Origin: Paracidovorax citrulli | GTDB taxonomy: Bacteria > Pseudomonadota > Gammaproteobacteria > Burkholderiales > Burkholderiaceae_C | Assembly (NCBI RefSeq): GCF_900100305.1 | Contig: NZ_FNEY01000007.1 | Location: 103,665-167,664, forward strand | Direction of reading: 5' to 3' | DNA: 64,000 nucleotides | In this document: in pieces, positions 44,071-52,311 of the stretch | How the letters are laid out: every line of letters begins with the position of its first letter | Position numbering within the stretch: the first letter of the stretch is position 1 | Position numbers and translations under genes: made by a program | The notes under the pieces: model-generated | Told to the model about the DNA's origin: nothing | Seen by the model: only the letters and a program-made list of their open reading frames with translations | The model's database searches: none

Positions 44071-45636
44071 TCAGTGCGCCGCCACCTTGCCCCACTCCTG
44101 CTCGTAGGTGTGCACCAGCACCTGGTTCGAGAGGCGGTTCACTTCCGCCGGCACCCGGGCCATGTCCAGGGGGAAGTCGAACAGCAGGGGCAGCGTGGGC
44201 ACCGACAGGAACCGCAGCCCCCCGGGCAGGCGCTCCGGCAGGCGCCACGGCCGCCGGCTGGCGATGACGAAACCCCATTCGCCGAAGCTCGGCACGTGCA
44301 CGTGGTACGGCGCCGTGGCCAGGCCCACCGATTCGACGGTCTGCACCACGGTCCAGAAACTCTGGCGGGCCACCAGCGGCGAGGTGGTCTGCACCACCGC
44401 ATAGCCGCTCGCCGAGAGGCGCTGTTCGAGCAGCGCATAGAAGCTGTTCGTGTAGAGCTTGCCGATCGCGAAGTTGGTGGGATCGGGAAAGTCCACCACG
44501 ATCACGTCGAAACCGGCCGACTCCCCGCTGCCCCCCTGCTGCAGCCACTGGAAGGCATCCGTGTTGACGATGCGCACCCGCGGATCGTTGAGGGCTCCGG
44601 CGTTGAGCCGCACCAGCGCCGGATCGGTGCGGAAGAGCCGCGTCATGGCCGGATCGAGTTCCACCAGCGTGACCGATTCGACCGAGGGGTACTTGAGGAT
44701 CTCGCGCACCGCCATGCCGTCGCCGCCACCGAGCACCGCCACGCGTTTCGGCGCCCCGTGGGCGGACATCGCCGGGTGCACCAGGGCCTCGTGGTAGCGG
44801 TATTCGTCGCGCTCGGCGAACTGCAGGTTGCCGTTCAGGAACAGCCGGTAGCCCGAGCGGCCGTGCGTGACCACGATGCGCTGGTAGGGCGAGGCGCTGG
44901 CGATGACGATGCGGTCCTGGTAGAAATGGTCTTCCGCCAGGCGGGTGATGTGCTCGGCCCCCGCGAAGCCGGCCAGCAGCGCCCCGAGCACGGCCGCGCA
45001 CGCCAGCGCATGCGCCCGCAAGCGCCGCAGCTCGTGCCGGAAGAGCCACAGCGCCCAGACCGCCACCACCGCGTTGAAGATGCCGAACAGCAGCCCCGTG
45101 CGCACCAGCCCCAGGTGCGGCACCAGCAGCAGCGGGAACGCGAGCGACACCGCGAGCGCGCCGAGGTAATCGAACGTGAGCACCTGCGACACCAGGTCCT
45201 TGAGCGCCACGTTGCGCTTGAGGATGCGCATCACCAGCGGGATCTCCAGCCCCACCAGCATGCCGACCAGCAGCACCATGCCGTAGAGCAGCAGCCGGAA
45301 GGCACCAGGCACGTAGGCATTGGCCAGGAAGAGCACCGCGGGCAGCGCCCCGCCGACCACCGCCACCAGCAGCTCGATCCGCAGGAAATGCGCGGGCAGC
45401 TGGCGCTCGAAATACCGCGACAGCCACGAGCCCACGCCCATCGCGAACAGGTAGGTGCCGATGATGGTGGAGAACTGCAGCACCGAGTCGCCCAGCACAT
45501 ACGAGGCGAGCGCGCCCGCGACGAGTTCATAGAGCAGGCCGCAGGCGGCCACCACGAACACGCTGGCGAGCAGCGCGATATCGAGAGGCCGGGGGGCGGG
45601 CTGCGGAGGGGATGGGAGGGGAGCGGCGGCGGTCAA
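44071..45636 (-). CDS. Membrane-embedded spermidine synthase-like protein
   Basis: About 521 residues: six or seven N-terminal membrane helices (about 1-225, LLASVFVVAACGLLYELVAG, YLFAMGVGSWLSR) then a Rossmann aminopropyltransferase domain with RVAVLGGGDGMAVREILK (SAM site), VTLVELDPAM, VDFPDPTN and NSFYALLEQRLS. Soluble SpeE lacks the membrane half; this form occurs in clusters with DUF350 and DUF4178. There is no ATG near the conserved start; I chose TTG at 45,636, about 18 residues before LDIALL. No SAM decarboxylase is adjacent, so the aminopropyl donor must come from elsewhere, or the reaction differs. Confidence 0.87.
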   Translation of the reverse strand: MTAAAPLPSPPQPAPRPLDIALLASVFVVAACGLLYELVAGALASYVLGDSVLQFSTIIGTYLFAMGVGSWLSRYFERQLPAHFLRIELLVAVVGGALPAVLFLANAYVPGAFRLLLYGMVLLVGMLVGLEIPLVMRILKRNVALKDLVSQVLTFDYLGALAVSLAFPLLLVPHLGLVRTGLLFGIFNAVVAVWALWLFRHELRRLRAHALACAAVLGALLAGFAGAEHITRLAEDHFYQDRIVIASASPYQRIVVTHGRSGYRLFLNGNLQFAERDEYRYHEALVHPAMSAHGAPKRVAVLGGGDGMAVREILKYPSVESVTLVELDPAMTRLFRTDPALVRLNAGALNDPRVRIVNTDAFQWLQQGGSGESAGFDVIVVDFPDPTNFAIGKLYTNSFYALLEQRLSASGYAVVQTTSPLVARQSFWTVVQTVESVGLATAPYHVHVPSFGEWGFVIASRRPWRLPERLPGGLRFLSVPTLPLLFDFPLDMARVPAEVNRLSNQVLVHTYEQEWGKVAAH

Positions 45637-45747
45637 GCCCGCTATTTTGCGGGATGCGCGCCGCCGCTCCCTGCCGCCACCGGCCGCACAATCCGCCCAC
45701 ACCGTCACGGGCGCCGGGCCCCTGCACGGCCCTTCGGGAGGCTTCGC

Positions 45748-46740
45748 ATGCATTTCATCGTCATGGGCGCGGGCGCCATCGGCCTCCATGTGGGCGGACG
45801 CCTGGCCGCGGCCGGGGAGGCGGTGACCCTGGTGGGCCGCCCCCGCATCCTGGATGCGATCGCACGGGACGGCCTGCGGGTGAGCGACCTGGAGGGAGCC
45901 GATGCGCACGTGCCCGCGCACGCGCTGCGGCTGGCCCCGTCGCTGGACGGCATGGAATGCCCCGGCGACGCCATCGTCCTGCTGTGCGTGAAAGGCGGCG
46001 CCACGGCGCAGGCCGCGCGCGCCCTGGGCGCCGCCTGCCCGCCGGGCACGCCCGTGGTGTCGCTGCAGAACGGCGTGGACAACGTGGCGCGCATCGCCGC
46101 CCATGCGCCAGCGCTGCGGCCCATCGGGGCCATGGTGCCCTACAACGTGGTGCTGCGCGGCACGCATGTGCACCGCGCGACCGCCGGATGCATCCACCTG
46201 CAGCGCGACCCGGCCGCCGACGCGGTGGCCGAAGCCTTCAGGGCGGCGGGACTGGGCACCACGGTCGTGGAGGACATTCGCCCGGTGCAGTGGGGCAAGC
46301 TGCTCCTGAACCTCAACAACCCCGTGAATGCACTCTCGGACCTGCCGCTGCGCGAGGAACTGCAGGACCGCGACTGCCGCGCCGTGTTCGCCGCGCTGCA
46401 GGCCGAAGCGCTGCGCGCCATGGCGCGCGCCGGCGTCCGCCCCGCGAAGGTCACGCCCGTGCCGCCGGCACTGCTGCCGCACGTGCTGCGGCTGCCCGAC
46501 GCGCTTTTCACCCGGCTCGCGCGCCGCATGCTGCGCATCGATCCGGCGGCTCGCTCCTCGATGTGGGACGACCTGGAGGCCGGCCGCCCCACCGAGATCG
46601 ACGACCTCTGCGGCGCCGTCGTGCGCCTGGCCGCGGCGCATGGCCTGCGCGCGCCCTGCAACGAACGCATGTGCGCGCTACTGGCCGGCCCGCGCCAGCG
46701 GCTCACGGGTGCGCAGATGCGCGAGGCCCTGGGGCTCTGA
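45748..46740 (+). CDS. panE: 2-dehydropantoate 2-reductase family protein
   Basis: A 330-residue NADPH-dependent ketopantoate reductase-type enzyme (ApbA/PanE). GAGAIGLHVGGRLA is the nucleotide-binding motif, VSLQNGVDN and the catalytic-lysine region WGKLLLNLNNPVNAL are typical, and the C-terminus has RSSMWDDLEAGRPTEID. The ATG at 45,748 follows CGGGAGG. It is on the plus strand, splitting a minus-strand membrane/polyamine cluster, so it may be a later insertion. Several paralogues exist in this group, so a role in pantothenate synthesis is likely but not certain. Confidence 0.88.
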   Translation: MHFIVMGAGAIGLHVGGRLAAAGEAVTLVGRPRILDAIARDGLRVSDLEGADAHVPAHALRLAPSLDGMECPGDAIVLLCVKGGATAQAARALGAACPPGTPVVSLQNGVDNVARIAAHAPALRPIGAMVPYNVVLRGTHVHRATAGCIHLQRDPAADAVAEAFRAAGLGTTVVEDIRPVQWGKLLLNLNNPVNALSDLPLREELQDRDCRAVFAALQAEALRAMARAGVRPAKVTPVPPALLPHVLRLPDALFTRLARRMLRIDPAARSSMWDDLEAGRPTEIDDLCGAVVRLAAAHGLRAPCNERMCALLAGPRQRLTGAQMREALGL

Positions 46741-46797
46741 TGCAGACCGCGCCTGGCACGTCCCGCTCCAGCCAGGGCCTGCGCCATGGGGCACCGC

Positions 46798-47022
46798 TCA
46801 CCCCCCGTGGATCGCCGCCGCCACGATGATGCTGATGCCCAGGCACATCGCCGCCACGACCATCGCCAGGGCCTTGTTCTGCTTCTCGACGATCTCGGCC
46901 CAGAGGTCGTAGGGCGTGGCCTTGTCGATGATGATGAAGCTGATCCAGAACACCGCCACGCCGATCAGCGCGAACAGGATGGAGCCGAAGAACGCGGCGG
47001 GATGCAGCCAGTCGAGTGTCAT
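46798..47022 (-). CDS. DUF350-family small membrane protein (YjfL-like)
   Basis: A 74-residue protein with two hydrophobic helices (residues about 10-30 and 50-72) and ATPYDLWAEIVEKQNKALA between them, the usual one-repeat DUF350 core. DUF350 proteins occur beside DUF4178, spermidine synthase-like and PspA/SPFH genes and are linked to envelope stress by gene-neighbourhood studies. AAGGAGTTCACC precedes the ATG at 47,022. It is 75 bases downstream of the DUF4178 gene. Confidence 0.87.
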   Translation of the reverse strand: MTLDWLHPAAFFGSILFALIGVAVFWISFIIIDKATPYDLWAEIVEKQNKALAMVVAAMCLGISIIVAAAIHGG

Positions 47023-47097
47023 GGTGAACTCCTTCATTGAACGCTGAGAAAAATTGCCGGAATGCACCCGCGGCGCGTGCGCCGCAGTGCCGGACGG

Positions 47098-48633
47098 TTA
47101 CTTGTGCCCGCCGCCGCTGGACCAGCCCCCGAAGGAGCCGCCCGAGGAGCGGTAGCTCGACGAGGTGCAGTTCTCCCGCTCGGGATCGCAGGACGACGAA
47201 CCGCAGCCCCGCGAGAACAGCAGCAGCAGAAGGATGAGCACCATCGCCACGATGATCACCGTGCCGCAGCCCACGCTGCCGAGGCTGCCCGCGCTCGCCA
47301 GCGGGGCGGCGTCGTCGCGCTTGAACAGGTCCTTCTGCCCCTCGAGCTTGAAAGCCTGGGCCACGAGGGCGCTGTCCACCAGGCTGCCCACCGACCATGT
47401 GATCTCGCGCGGGGTCTGCTCCATCGACAGCCGGCCCCGGCCGCTCTTGCTGCTGTAGTCGCGGTTCTGGGTGGCCTGCCCCCGCTCCACCGGCCAATAG
47501 AACTCGCCCAGCACATAGGTGGTTTCGGCGCGGTACTGGTAATCCAGCCGGTAGGGATTCTGCAGGTAGGTGGCGGTCTGCCCGTCGGCCGACAGCCTGG
47601 GGGCGCCCGTCGCGGGCCGCACCAGGCTCCAGCCGTCCGAGGCATCCACGAGGAAGGCGAAGCCACGCTGGCGGTTGTAGAGCAGGTACTCGTCCCAGCC
47701 GAAGCTCTCGTCGTCGTCCGGCTCGTGGCCCATGCGGTGCTGGAAGCCCACCACCTGCCAGACCACGCCCTCGAGCAGGCCGGTCGTGCCCAGCGGGATC
47801 AGCGGCTGCACGGGCTCGTCCTGCACCGCGTGCCGCAACTCGCCCCCGATGCCGCCCGAGATGTCGATCAGGCTCGCGCACGACGGGCAGGTCAGGCTCC
47901 TGGTGGTGTCGAACGCCACCTGCACCGGCGCGCCGCAATGCGGGCAGCTGAACTGGCGCGCCTTCTCGTCCTTCGCCGACTCCTCCCGCAGGCCCTGCAT
48001 GCGCAGGTCTTCCAGCCGCACGGCACGGCCACGCTCCACCCGCGGGGGCGCCTGCGAATAGTCGATGGACAGCACCTCGCCCTGTTCGCTGCGCAGTTCC
48101 ACCACCGCGAAAGGCTGGCCCAGCGGCGGCAGCTTGGGCAGCTCTCCCTGCGCGGACACCAGGTGCGCCCGCACGTTCGCCGCCACGCTGTAGGGCACGC
48201 CGTTGATCGCCGTGGTGGCGCCCACGCGGAAACGCTCCGGAGCAGGCAGCTCCCGCACGGGATCGATGGGCCGCGTGAACACGTAGCCCCCGTTGTCCTC
48301 GCCCAGCGTGGCGGTGGTGCCATCTTCCAGGATCGCGTTCCACTCGGTCCACGTGCCCGTGTCGGCCTTGTACTGCAGCCGCCCGATCAGCGTGAACGGC
48401 TGCTCCCGCCCGTCCAGTACAGCACGGCCGCTCGCCATGAGCTGCAGCGGGCTGTGGTCGTCGAACACCTCCGCCATCTTGCCCACGCGCGACAGCACCT
48501 CCCCGCTGCGCACCACGGTGCTCTGGCAATAGGGGCAGACGGCGTGCGTGGACTGCGCGCTGCGGAATTCGACCGGCGCGCCGCAGCCCGGACAGGGCGC
48601 GCGATAGTGGCGCTGGGTTTGGGGGTCGGCCAT
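47098..48633 (-). CDS. DUF4178-domain protein with zinc ribbons and C-terminal anchor
   Basis: About 511 residues. Two zinc-ribbon-like Cys sets, CPGCG...CPYC (residues 14-37) and CPHCG...CPSC (about 230-255), each precede a DUF4178 beta domain. A single transmembrane helix (about 455-475, CGTVIIVAMVLILLLLLF) follows, then a Ser/Gly-rich tail containing CGSSSCDPERENC. It is probably an inner-membrane protein with cytosolic domains. Function unknown. Its neighbours are DUF350 and the SPFH gene, the recurrent partners of this family. Start ATG 48,633 (MADPQTQRHY). Confidence 0.88.
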   Translation of the reverse strand: MADPQTQRHYRAPCPGCGAPVEFRSAQSTHAVCPYCQSTVVRSGEVLSRVGKMAEVFDDHSPLQLMASGRAVLDGREQPFTLIGRLQYKADTGTWTEWNAILEDGTTATLGEDNGGYVFTRPIDPVRELPAPERFRVGATTAINGVPYSVAANVRAHLVSAQGELPKLPPLGQPFAVVELRSEQGEVLSIDYSQAPPRVERGRAVRLEDLRMQGLREESAKDEKARQFSCPHCGAPVQVAFDTTRSLTCPSCASLIDISGGIGGELRHAVQDEPVQPLIPLGTTGLLEGVVWQVVGFQHRMGHEPDDDESFGWDEYLLYNRQRGFAFLVDASDGWSLVRPATGAPRLSADGQTATYLQNPYRLDYQYRAETTYVLGEFYWPVERGQATQNRDYSSKSGRGRLSMEQTPREITWSVGSLVDSALVAQAFKLEGQKDLFKRDDAAPLASAGSLGSVGCGTVIIVAMVLILLLLLFSRGCGSSSCDPERENCTSSSYRSSGGSFGGWSSGGGHK

Positions 48634-48748
48634 GTGGGGATCGGTGTTGTCGGCCTCCTGCGGGCATCCGCGCCGGCAGGGCATGGTTCACGCCGCAGCG
48701 GTCGGAGGCCTGGCCCCTTCCCCCCGTGGCGCGTCGGGTCGCCCCCGC

Positions 48749-49816
48749 TCAGACCAGCTTCTTGAGCAACTCCACCTTCTTGGCGTCGAACTCTTCCTGC
48801 GTGAGGATGCCCTTGGCCTTGAGGTCGCCCAGCTTCTCCAGCGTGGCCATCACGTCCTCGGGCCGCACGCCCGCCGCGGGCGCGGAGGCCGGGGCCACTG
48901 GCGGCGCGCCGCTGCCAGCGGAGACCGGGGCACCGCCCTGCAGGCCCTGCTGCAGGTTCTGCGCCAGCACCTGACCGAGCGCCACGCCCGCACCCAGGCC
49001 CATCGCGTCGCCCGCGATGCCGCCGCCCCCGTTGCCCGCGCCTTCCGCGAACTTCGGGATCGACTGCGCCGTCTGGTACTGCATGAACTTGCCCATGTCG
49101 TTGCCGACCATGCCCATGCCGATCTTCTGGTCGAGGATCTTCTGCAGCTCCTCGGGCAGCGACAGGTTCTGCACCGTCATCGCCTCCAGCTGCAGGCCGA
49201 TCTTCGCGAAGGCCGGCTGCAGCTCCTTCGCGAGCGCATCGGCGAACATGATCTGGTTGGCCGCGAGGTCGAGGAACGGCAGGCCGCTGGATGCGATCGC
49301 GTTGCTGATGTTCTGCAGCACGAGGCCGCGCAGCTGCCCGTCGAGCTCGCCCACCGTGTAGGCCGCGCGCGTGCCCGAGATCTCGGTGTGGAACAGCTTG
49401 GGATCGGTCACGCGGTACGCGTAGTTGCCGAAGGCGCGCAGGCGCACCGCCCCGAAATCCTTGTCGCGGATCGTGATCGGCTGCGGCGTGCCCCACTTCT
49501 GGTCCACCTGCTGGCGCGTGCTGAAGAAGTACACGTCGCTCTTGAACGGGGACTCGAACAGCTTGTCCCAGTTGCGCAGGTAGGTCAGCACCGGCAGGGT
49601 CTGCGTGGTCAGCTTGTAGGTGCCGGGGCCGAACACGTCGGCCACCTTGCCCTCGTTGACGAAGACCGCCATCTGCGACTCGCGCACCACCAGCGTGCCG
49701 CCGTTCTGGATTTCCAGGTCGCGCATGGGAAAGCGCCACGCCAGCGTTCCATCGTCGTCTTCCGTCCACTGGATGATGTCGATGAACTGCTTCTTGATGA
49801 AGTCCATGAGGGCCAT
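48749..49816 (-). CDS. SPFH/band-7-type (YdjI/virion-core-like) protein with SHOCT domain
   Basis: About 355 residues. FIKKQFIDIIQWTEDDDGTL and the following GTLVVRESQMAVFVNEGKVAD segment match the SPFH-domain proteins formerly called virion core proteins. A Gly/Ala/Pro linker follows at about 270-315, and the last 35 residues are a SHOCT domain (LEKLGDLKAKGILTQEEFDA). Such proteins oligomerise at membranes. It is first in the minus-strand cluster with DUF4178 and DUF350 genes. The ATG at 49,816 follows a GGAG-containing leader. Confidence 0.88.
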   Translation of the reverse strand: MALMDFIKKQFIDIIQWTEDDDGTLAWRFPMRDLEIQNGGTLVVRESQMAVFVNEGKVADVFGPGTYKLTTQTLPVLTYLRNWDKLFESPFKSDVYFFSTRQQVDQKWGTPQPITIRDKDFGAVRLRAFGNYAYRVTDPKLFHTEISGTRAAYTVGELDGQLRGLVLQNISNAIASSGLPFLDLAANQIMFADALAKELQPAFAKIGLQLEAMTVQNLSLPEELQKILDQKIGMGMVGNDMGKFMQYQTAQSIPKFAEGAGNGGGGIAGDAMGLGAGVALGQVLAQNLQQGLQGGAPVSAGSGAPPVAPASAPAAGVRPEDVMATLEKLGDLKAKGILTQEEFDAKKVELLKKLV

Positions 49817-49941
49817 GCGGTGCTCCGGCTGTGAAGAAGGGAAGGAAAACGGACTGCGAACCCGTCCGTGCGGTGACCGATCATAGCGGCGCCGGGCCAC
49901 GGCGCTATCGCCGGCTTCGAGAGGATCAATTGGCGCACGCC

Positions 49942-49961
49942 AATGAGAATGCCTAGCATTC
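49942..49961. promoter_or_regulatory. Perfect palindrome, possible Fur-type operator
   Basis: GAATGC-CTA-GCATTC (49,947-49,961) is a perfect 6-3-6 palindrome inside AATGAGAATGCCTAGCATT, which resembles the Fur 7-1-7 pattern TGATAAT-N-ATTATCA at 11 of 14 positions by hand. It lies between the divergent SPFH and DUF2061 genes. Regulator identity is a guess. Confidence 0.4.
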
Positions 49962-50009
49962 ACACATTCCCCGCGAACACCGATACGGAACAAAAGAAGG
50001 AGAGCCGCC

Positions 50010-50267
50010 ATGGACCGCATCCGCCACGCCACCCGCCAGAACCTCCCCACGCTCATGAAGACGGGCAGCTACTACCTCATCCACATCTGCGTTGCGGCCA
50101 TGGTGGCCTATGCGGTCACCGGCAACCTGATCGCATCGCTCACGCTGAGCCTGCTGGAACCCACCGTGCAGGCCGTGGCATTCTTCTTCCATGAGAAGGC
50201 CTGGGAACGCGCGGGCCGGCGCCGCGCGGCCGCTGCGGCGGCACAGACCGCCGCCGCAGGCGCCTGA
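50010..50267 (+). CDS. DUF2061-family small membrane protein
   Basis: An 85-residue protein with two hydrophobic helices. TLMKTGSYYLIHICVAAMVA, YAVTGNLIASL, LLEPTVQAVAFFFHEKAWE are the conserved blocks of DUF2061, a small inner-membrane family of unknown function, followed by an Ala/Arg-rich tail. GGAGAGCCGCC precedes the ATG at 50,010. A Fur-like palindrome lies about 50 bases upstream. Confidence 0.87.
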   Translation: MDRIRHATRQNLPTLMKTGSYYLIHICVAAMVAYAVTGNLIASLTLSLLEPTVQAVAFFFHEKAWERAGRRRAAAAAAQTAAAGA

Positions 50268-50290
50268 GCGCCACGGACCGGAGAACCACC

Positions 50291-50410
50291 ATGGAACATG
50301 CTTCCACACGCACCGCAGGAGCGCATCACCTGCTCCCCATGCAGCCCCGGGCCCTGCCGTTCGCCCACTGGCTGGTAGAGCGCCTGGCCGGCCTCGCCAC
50401 CGGGCGCTGA
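50291..50410 (+). CDS. Possible 39-residue small protein
   Basis: An ATG at 50,291 preceded by CCGGAGAACCACC opens a 39-codon frame, 24 bases after the DUF2061 stop, ending in TGA at 50,408-50,410. The peptide begins MEHASTRTAGAHHLLPMQ and has one weakly hydrophobic C-terminal stretch. No family is recognised. The ribosome-binding site and operon position are the only support. Confidence 0.35.
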   Translation: MEHASTRTAGAHHLLPMQPRALPFAHWLVERLAGLATGR

Positions 50411-50434
50411 ACCCCGCCCGACGCCGCCACAGGG

Positions 50435-50737
50435 TCAGGCCCGGGTATCCAGCAGCGAACCGAGCATGCGGTCCTCGGTCTTGACCATTTGCAGGTTGGC
50501 CGAGAAGGCATAGGTCGCGGACATCTGGTCCACCGCATCCGCCTCCGGCGAGGCGCCTTCCTCCACGGCCCGGCCGACGCGCGCCTCCACCCCGCCCTGG
50601 TCCGGCACCGCAGACTGCTCCACCGTCTGGCGGCGGAAGCCCTCCGTGTTCATGTTGGCCACGTTGTGCGCCGAAGTGTCCAGCTGCAGCTGCGCGGCGC
50701 GCAGGCCGGAGGAGGCGATGGAGGAGATGGAGGACAT
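50435..50737 (-). CDS. Orphan flagellar basal-body rod-like protein
   Basis: A 100-residue protein. SSISSIASSGLRAAQLQLDT followed by AHNVANMNTEGFRRQ is the N-terminal flagellar rod/hook (FlgB/C/E/G) signature, and the C-terminal FSANLQMVKTEDRMLGSLLD matches the matching C-terminal helix. The middle domain is missing, so it is much shorter than FlgC (about 135) and other rod proteins. No other flagellar gene is nearby. It may be a minimal accessory rod or hook component; its role is uncertain. Confidence 0.75.
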   Translation of the reverse strand: MSSISSIASSGLRAAQLQLDTSAHNVANMNTEGFRRQTVEQSAVPDQGGVEARVGRAVEEGASPEADAVDQMSATYAFSANLQMVKTEDRMLGSLLDTRA

Positions 50738-50889
50738 GGCGGGGGGGCTCCTGCAGGAGGGGGACGTTGGCGGATTATGAGCGCCTGGAGCAGGAAATGC
50801 GATGAAATTCCTCCATTGCGAGCGACTTGAAGCGATGCCGACGCCGCAGGGCAGCTGTTGTGTGATTCAGGGCCTGGTGTTGGGGCAGC

Positions 50890-51102
50890 CAGCGCCAGGC
50901 ACCAGACGATGCAGGGCACATTCTTGAGAGCGGAAAGCTTCATCAGGGCGCGCCATTGCCTGAAGTGCCGGTTCTGCACCAGATAGCTTTGGCGGCTGGC
51001 CTCGTCGGCATCGGCGTACATCCATTGCCCGGCGAGGGGAAGGTCCAGGGCAGACCGGGGAAAACGCTCCACGCCATGCGGCCCCCAGAAGCCCAGCGGC
51101 TG
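50890..51102 (-). pseudogene. Degenerate second copy of the DUF6402-like two-gene unit
   Basis: A leftward frame contains QPLGFWGPHGVERF, then SYLVQNRHFRQWRAL, then without a stop MKLSALKNVPCIVWCLALA. The first two pieces match the C-terminus of the gene at 13,035-13,916 (QPLGFWGHQGVHRF; TYFVQNNDFRKWRAL) and the last matches the start of the gene at 12,634-13,035 (LKKIPCIVWCLAV). So the end of gene 1 is fused to the start of gene 2 with the junction residues deleted, and both other ends lost. The gap 50,738-51,154 holds nothing else. Confidence 0.8.
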
Positions 51103-51154
51103 CGGCGTCAAGACGACTGTCGCTGGAGCCTCGACCCGCTACCGCAGGCACACC

Positions 51155-52159
51155 TCACCCATGCGCCCGCACCAGGCACTCCCCGAACGCCTGCGCCGCC
51201 CTCGACGGCGCCGGCGACCTGCGCACCAGGCCCACGAACCGGCACTCGTAGCGCAGCAGTTCCGGCCGCACCGCCTGCATGCGCCCCCGCCGCTCGAAAT
51301 CCTCCGCGTAGTGGTCGGGCAAAAACCCCAGGTACCGCCCCGACAGGATGAGCGTGGCGATCGATTCCTGGTCGAAGCCCGTGGCCGCGCGGGCGAAGCG
51401 GGCGCGGTGGCTCAGCTCCATGTTGGGCGAGTGGTAGCCCAGGCCGGCGAAGGGGTAGGCCCGCACGGCGTCCCAGTCCAGGCCCGCGTGGTCGGCGCCG
51501 AAGAGCGGGTGGCCCGCGCCGCAGTAGAGCAGCATGGTCTCGCCGAACAGGTCGGTATAGACCAGGCTCTGCGAGTTGCGGTGCGCGGGGATGATGCCGA
51601 CCTGGTAGCTGCCGTCGATCACGCCGCGCTCGATGGCATTGATCGGGCCCACGTGCAGCTGCAGTTCCACCTCGGGCGCCTGCCGGCCGAAGGCGGCGAT
51701 GGCTTCGCCGATGCGCGCTGCCGGGTTGGTGGCGGTCTTGTCGAACACCGCCACGGCCAGCTGGCCGCCCATGCGTGCATGGATGTCGTCGATGCCGTCG
51801 CGGAAGCTGCGCACCGAGGCCAGCAGGCGCAGCGTTTCCTCATAGACGCGCTGGCCCTCGGGCGTGAGCGCGAAGCCCGCCCGGCCGCGGCGGCAGAGCG
51901 TGAGGCCCAGGCGCGTCTCCAGATCCTTCATGTGGCGACTGACGGTGCTGGTGCCGATGTTGAGCTCCAGCTCGGCCGCGGCCATGCCGCCGCATTCGGC
52001 CACGCTCTTGAACACCTGCAGCAGGCGCAGGTCCATGTCGCTGAGCTGGCCCAGCACGGCGCGCTCGCGGGTGGCGGGCACGGGGCCCGGCAGCGGGGAC
52101 GGTGACGATGGCGGCGGGGCGGGCGGGGATGGCGATGCGGGGGATTTCTTTACTTGCAT
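51155..52159 (-). CDS. LysR-family regulator, divergent from the beta-alanine operon
   Basis: About 334 residues. MDLRLLQVFKSVAECGGMAA (helix-turn-helix) with TSTVSRHMKDLETRLG, then an effector domain (GQLAVAVFDKTATNPAARIG). It presumably activates the divergent aminotransferase-DJ-1-mmsA operon. The frame opens with about 40 Ser/Pro-rich residues before the conserved MDLRLLQVF, so translation may really start lower; I used the ATG at 52,159. An alternative at 52,036 would leave the palindrome at 52,153-52,170 outside the coding region, where a LysR box is expected. Confidence 0.87.
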   Translation of the reverse strand: MQVKKSPASPSPPAPPPSSPSPLPGPVPATRERAVLGQLSDMDLRLLQVFKSVAECGGMAAAELELNIGTSTVSRHMKDLETRLGLTLCRRGRAGFALTPEGQRVYEETLRLLASVRSFRDGIDDIHARMGGQLAVAVFDKTATNPAARIGEAIAAFGRQAPEVELQLHVGPINAIERGVIDGSYQVGIIPAHRNSQSLVYTDLFGETMLLYCGAGHPLFGADHAGLDWDAVRAYPFAGLGYHSPNMELSHRARFARAATGFDQESIATLILSGRYLGFLPDHYAEDFERRGRMQAVRPELLRYECRFVGLVRRSPAPSRAAQAFGECLVRAHG

Positions 52160-52170
52160 GAATCGGCAAG
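52153..52170. promoter_or_regulatory. Possible LysR box
   Basis: CTTGC (52,153-52,157) and GCAAG (52,166-52,170) form a perfect 5-bp inverted repeat with an 8-base spacer between the LysR gene and the divergent aminotransferase gene. Its size and place fit a T-N11-A-type LysR site. It overlaps the chosen LysR start codon. Confidence 0.4.
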
Positions 52171-52311
52171 TGAACATGGATATTCGACCATTCAAGAAAT
52201 TATCCATCCCCGGAAGAATCGGTGCTGATGCAGGGGCGACGGGCTGCCGGGAGAGCGCCGCCGCCACTGCCTGCACGTCTCTTTTTCCACCCCTTTTCCG
52301 AAGGACCGACC

